NCBI GenBank assembly: GCA_021773815.1
Contig: JAJFJS010000061.1
Coordinates: 1-64,000, forward strand
Length of the DNA: 64,000 nt
Direction: 5' to 3'
Source of the DNA: Gammaproteobacteria bacterium
GTDB taxonomy: Bacteria > Pseudomonadota > Gammaproteobacteria > Steroidobacterales > GCA-2729495
The notes under the pieces are model-generated. The model was not told the origin of the DNA, did no database searches, and was given only the letters and a program-made list of their open reading frames with translations. The translations under genes were made by a program, and so were the position numbers. Shown here piece after piece: positions 61,192 to 64,000 of the stretch (position 1 is the first letter of the stretch; every line of letters begins with the position of its first letter).

Positions 61192-61826
61192 TCGCTCTCA
61201 AGGCGGAAGCCGCTGCTCCAGAACGCGAGCATCCGTAACGGACCGGGCAGGGTGTTCTGATCGAGCACCGCGCGCATCGATATCTCATACTCCGCATCGG
61301 GATCGAGCAGTGAATCATCGATGATCGGCAGGTTGACGATTCGGCCCATATGGCTCAGGGCCGAGAACAGGGTTGCGAACGAGGCCTGCTCGCCGCTGTT
61401 GAGATTCAGCGTCACGTAGCGCTCGCTCAGCGGCTGAAAGCGAAGCTCGAAGCGCTGTGCCAGCGACGCCGTTTCCTTGTCGAGCCAGAATCGCCTGACG
61501 CTGGAAACGCGAATCTGCAATTCAATCGTCAATACGACGCCGCTCCTGAGTGCGGCAAGCGCTTCATCGCTGAGCTGGAAATCAATCAGCGCCGTCGCGT
61601 ACCAGACGCCGTCATACAGTCTCGATTCGGCACTGCGCACTTCGAACGGCGCGGTGGCGGCAGACACGCCGAATGGTGTGACGATCATCAGCAGCATGGT
61701 GGCGAGCACAGCAATCCCGGCCCGTCGCACAGACGCGCGAACCGCGTCGCTGCACGGCCGGTGCGCCGGAGCCGTGACCGAATCGACCGATCGGCTGCGG
61801 GTGAAGATGAAAAGCTCTGTCGGCAA
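61164..61826 (-). CDS. DUF4390 secreted protein
   Basis: A 220-residue protein with an internal signal-like helix (RAGIAVLATMLLMIVTPFGVSAATA, about residues 35-60) followed by a beta-rich region. That region has the family blocks ESRLYDGVWYATALIDFQLSDEALAALRSGVVLTIELQIRV, FELRFQPLSERYVTLNLNSGEQASFATLF and WFVWTLNA. The DUF4390 protein is regularly encoded between rsmB and ntrY in gammaproteobacteria, as here. It overlaps the ntrY start by 28 bases. An internal ATG near residue 44 is an alternative start close to the signal segment. Function unknown. Confidence 0.85.
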   Translation of the reverse strand: MPTELFIFTRSRSVDSVTAPAHRPCSDAVRASVRRAGIAVLATMLLMIVTPFGVSAATAPFEVRSAESRLYDGVWYATALIDFQLSDEALAALRSGVVLTIELQIRVSSVRRFWLDKETASLAQRFELRFQPLSERYVTLNLNSGEQASFATLFSALSHMGRIVNLPIIDDSLLDPDAEYEISMRAVLDQNTLPGPLRMLAFWSSGFRLESEWFVWTLNA

Positions 61827-61928
61827 TGAACTGACCTCGTCCTTACATCGCCTGGAAGTCGTGGGCCGGCCGCCGGCACTTTCCCGGTCGTGCCCCGCGC
61901 GCGTCCGGATAACCCGATCGAGAACCGG

Positions 61929-63293
61929 TCAGGCGGCTCGTTCCATTAAAGCATAATAGAAACCGTCGGTATTGGCCGGACCCGGCAGCAGCTGGTAACC
62001 CGGCCCCGGCGCTTCATCGATGGCATCCAGGACCGGACCTTTCAACGGCCGCACCTCGACGACATCGGTATGCCGACCCAGGAATGCCGTAACGACGTCC
62101 TGGTTTTCGGCCTGGAGCACCGAACACGTTGCGTAGAGCATCCGGCCGCCCGGTCGGAGCAACGGCCACAGTGCGTCCAGCATCGCGCCCTGACGGGCGG
62201 CGAACGCATCGATATCGGTCGGACGACGCAGAAACTTGATGTCGGGATGACGCCGGATGACGCCGGTTGCCGAACACGGTGCATCGACGAGAATCCGGTC
62301 AAACGCCGCACCCCCGTCGACCGCTCCGATCCAGGCGGCCGGCGCCGTCACATCCGCCGTAATAATCTGTGCGGCATAGCCGATGCGTTCGAGGTTACGC
62401 TCGATCCGCTCTTGGCGCGTCGCATCGATATCGACGGCAACGACATCGAGCTGCCCCCCGGCCTGTTCGAGCAGATGGCCGGTCTTGCCGCCCGGCGCAG
62501 CACAGGCATCGAGCACACGCATCCCGGGCGTCGCATCGAGCAATTGCGCAGCGAGCTGAGCGGCGGCGTCCTGCACCGAGGCCAGACCGTCGGCAAAGCC
62601 CGGCAGATCGCCGACAGACACCGGCCGCGACAGGCAGACGGCCGACGGGATGCCCGCCAGCTTGGTCGCATTGATGTCGAGCTCGTTTTGCAGGCGCTCG
62701 ATATAGGCGCCGGTATCGATACGGGCGCGATTCACGCGCAACCACATCGGCGGCCTCGCCAGCGCAAACGTAAGGATCTGCGGCGCACGGTCCGCCCAGT
62801 CGGCGCGCAGTCGATCGATCAACCATTGCGGATGCGAAAAGCGGCCTTCGTCCCGGGCGAGAACCCGGGGCAACAGCGCGTTCTGTTCGCGCTGGAAACG
62901 TCGCAGCGTCGCATTGACGAGCCCGGCCGCGCGCGGCCGCTGCAGTTTGCGCGTCGCATCTACCGTGGCCGATACCGATGCATAGGCCGGCTGCCGCGTA
63001 TCGATCAGCTGAAACAGGCCGACCGACAACAGCGCCTCGAGAATACGATCGCGGGACCGCACCGGCCGATCGAGCAATTCGCCGATAATCAGCCGGTGGC
63101 GGTGATGCCAGCGCAACGCACCGAAGGCCAGCGCCTTGACGAGCGCCCGATCACGCTCCGGCAACTGATCGCTGAGCGCAACCTTCAATGCACCGTTCAG
63201 CGAGCGTCCGCCGGCCAGCACCAGGTCGACGGCGACCGCGGCGGCCGCGCGCGTTTCGGTGGCCCAGGCACCCGCCTGCATTGCTTCATTCAT
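61929..63293 (-). CDS. rsmB: 16S rRNA (cytosine-967-C5)-methyltransferase
   Basis: This 454-residue protein has an N-terminal NusB-like RNA-binding domain (AVAVDLVLAGGRSLNGAL, LVNATLRRFQRE). The catalytic domain carries the SAM-binding LDACAAPGGKTGHLLEQ. The two catalytic cysteines are in VDAPCSATGVIRRHPD and YATCSV. Length and motif order match RsmB (Sun/Fmu). It methylates C967 of 16S rRNA. It lies between fmt (13 bases upstream on the same strand) and the DUF4390 gene, the usual arrangement. Confidence 0.96.
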   Translation of the reverse strand: MNEAMQAGAWATETRAAAAVAVDLVLAGGRSLNGALKVALSDQLPERDRALVKALAFGALRWHHRHRLIIGELLDRPVRSRDRILEALLSVGLFQLIDTRQPAYASVSATVDATRKLQRPRAAGLVNATLRRFQREQNALLPRVLARDEGRFSHPQWLIDRLRADWADRAPQILTFALARPPMWLRVNRARIDTGAYIERLQNELDINATKLAGIPSAVCLSRPVSVGDLPGFADGLASVQDAAAQLAAQLLDATPGMRVLDACAAPGGKTGHLLEQAGGQLDVVAVDIDATRQERIERNLERIGYAAQIITADVTAPAAWIGAVDGGAAFDRILVDAPCSATGVIRRHPDIKFLRRPTDIDAFAARQGAMLDALWPLLRPGGRMLYATCSVLQAENQDVVTAFLGRHTDVVEVRPLKGPVLDAIDEAPGPGYQLLPGPANTDGFYYALMERAA

Positions 63294-63306
63294 GGCGGCG
63301 ACTCAC

Positions 63307-64000
63307 TCATCCGCCAAGGACCCGGCCGACGATATCGTGGCCGCGCGCGAAGGCCGCGGCCGCCACGCGACGTCCCCCGGCCAGCTGCAACTCGACGAGG
63401 CGCACGACGCCCCGACCGCTCGCGACATCAATGCCGTCGTCCCGCGCCGCGACGACCAGCCCCGGCCGCGCATCCGGCGGCGTGTCCTGCGCCACAACGA
63501 CGGACCGCCAGCAGCGCACGCCCTGATCGTCCAGATGCGTTTGGGCAACCGGCCACGGGTTATAGGCCCGGATTTGTCGGTCGATATCGACGGCCGGGCT
63601 CGACCAGTCGATAACGGCATCGGCCTTCGCGATACGGGGCGCGTAGGTCGCGGCCGCATCATCCTGCACATGGACCGCCAGCTCACCGGCCAGGATCGCG
63701 TCCAGGCAGTCAATCAGCAATGTCGCCCCGAGGTCGGCGAGGCGCTCCTGCAATTCGCCGGCCGTCTCGTGCGCCCCGATCGGTGTGTCACGGACCGCAA
63801 AGACCGGGCCCGTATCGAGCCCGGCCGCCATCCGCATGATGCTGACGCCGGTCTGCGCATCGCCGGCCAGAAGCGCCGCCTGAATCGGCGACGCGCCACG
63901 CCAGCGCGGCAACAACGAGGCATGGACATTGATGCACCCGGCGCGCGGTTGCGCGAGGATCGGGCGCGGCAGGATGCTCCCGTAGGCGACGACGACCATC
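63307..64000 (-). CDS. fmt: Methionyl-tRNA formyltransferase (5' end outside window)
   Basis: The frame runs leftward from beyond the right edge to a stop at 63307. The 231 codons present begin within the formyltransferase domain (VVVAYGSILPRPILAQPRAGCINVHASLLPRWRGASPIQAALLAG), with NVHASLLPRWRG as the folate-binding and catalytic segment and MRMAAGLDTGPV. The C-terminal tRNA-binding part follows (residues about 130-230). About 80-85 N-terminal residues of a roughly 310-residue Fmt are missing. It formylates initiator Met-tRNA. It stands 13 bases upstream of rsmB. Confidence 0.96.
   Translation of the reverse strand, partial: MVVVAYGSILPRPILAQPRAGCINVHASLLPRWRGASPIQAALLAGDAQTGVSIMRMAAGLDTGPVFAVRDTPIGAHETAGELQERLADLGATLLIDCLDAILAGELAVHVQDDAAATYAPRIAKADAVIDWSSPAVDIDRQIRAYNPWPVAQTHLDDQGVRCWRSVVVAQDTPPDARPGLVVAARDDGIDVASGRGVVRLVELQLAGGRRVAAAAFARGHDIVGRVLGG

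Noticed and set aside
62070-63614. A 514-codon rightward frame opposite rsmB and fmt
   Set aside because: Both genes on the other strand are certain. The antisense product is low-complexity and basic.

Overview
The window is a GC-rich chromosomal stretch from a gammaproteobacterium. Housekeeping neighbourhoods such as fmt-rsmB-DUF4390-ntrY-ntrX, priA-argS-SPOR protein, pntA-pntB and an ECF sigma/DUF3619/DUF3106 operon resemble those of Xanthomonadales and related deep-branching gammaproteobacteria. The genus cannot be fixed from the sequence. No rRNA, tRNA, transposase or CRISPR array was seen.

Bases 1-2046 hold the start of a TonB-dependent receptor gene that runs out of the window. From 2413 to 31643 lies a large type II polyketide cluster of the aryl polyene/xanthomonadin kind, built as four transcription units. 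(i) A leftward unit at 9240-2413: halogenase-like flavoprotein, XanB2-like chorismatase, ABC exporter pair, ACP, ketosynthase, chain-length-factor-like protein. (ii) A rightward unit at 9471-16900: ACP, aryl acid AMP-ligase, LpxL-like acyltransferase, LolA-like carrier, MMPL exporter, SGNH protein, unknown secreted protein, followed by a PQQ dehydrogenase. (iii) A leftward unit at 23602-19288: phosphopantetheinyl transferase, second ketosynthase/chain-length-factor pair, second halogenase-like flavoprotein. (iv) A rightward unit at 23863-31643: PlsC-like acyltransferase, ACP, membrane protein, two hotdog dehydratases, thioesterase, ketoreductase, third ketosynthase, B12-type radical SAM enzyme, glycosyltransferase. 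The inferred logic is as follows. Chorismatase makes a hydroxybenzoate starter, the AMP-ligase loads it on an ACP, the KS/KR/DH enzymes build the polyene, halogenase-like flavoproteins and the radical SAM enzyme decorate it, and acyltransferases, LolA and MMPL attach it to lipid and move it to the outer membrane. The duplicated KS/CLF set, third ACP and extra ABC exporter go beyond the simple aryl polyene recipe.

The cluster is bracketed by two inverted copies, about 96% identical, of a 99-bp element ending in 21-bp palindromes (2239-2337 and 31733-31831). A lone copy of the palindrome sits between convergent genes at 19236-19262. All three lie at gene 3' ends.

The rest is ordinary chromosome. 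It holds a BamE-like secreted protein, VOC protein, acs, fructosamine kinase family protein, 5'-3' exonuclease, an ECF sigma/anti-sigma pair next to a VWA lipoprotein, an HNH endonuclease, pntAB, a second ECF sigma operon, priA, argS, a SPOR protein, a CapA-like lipoprotein, a PLP enzyme, an alpha/beta hydrolase, a SugE-type SMR transporter, a CBS protein, the ntrYX-type system (with a degenerate AAA+ domain in the regulator), a DUF4390 protein, rsmB and the 3' part of fmt. An AT-rich gap upstream of priA carries four DnaA-box-like sequences.
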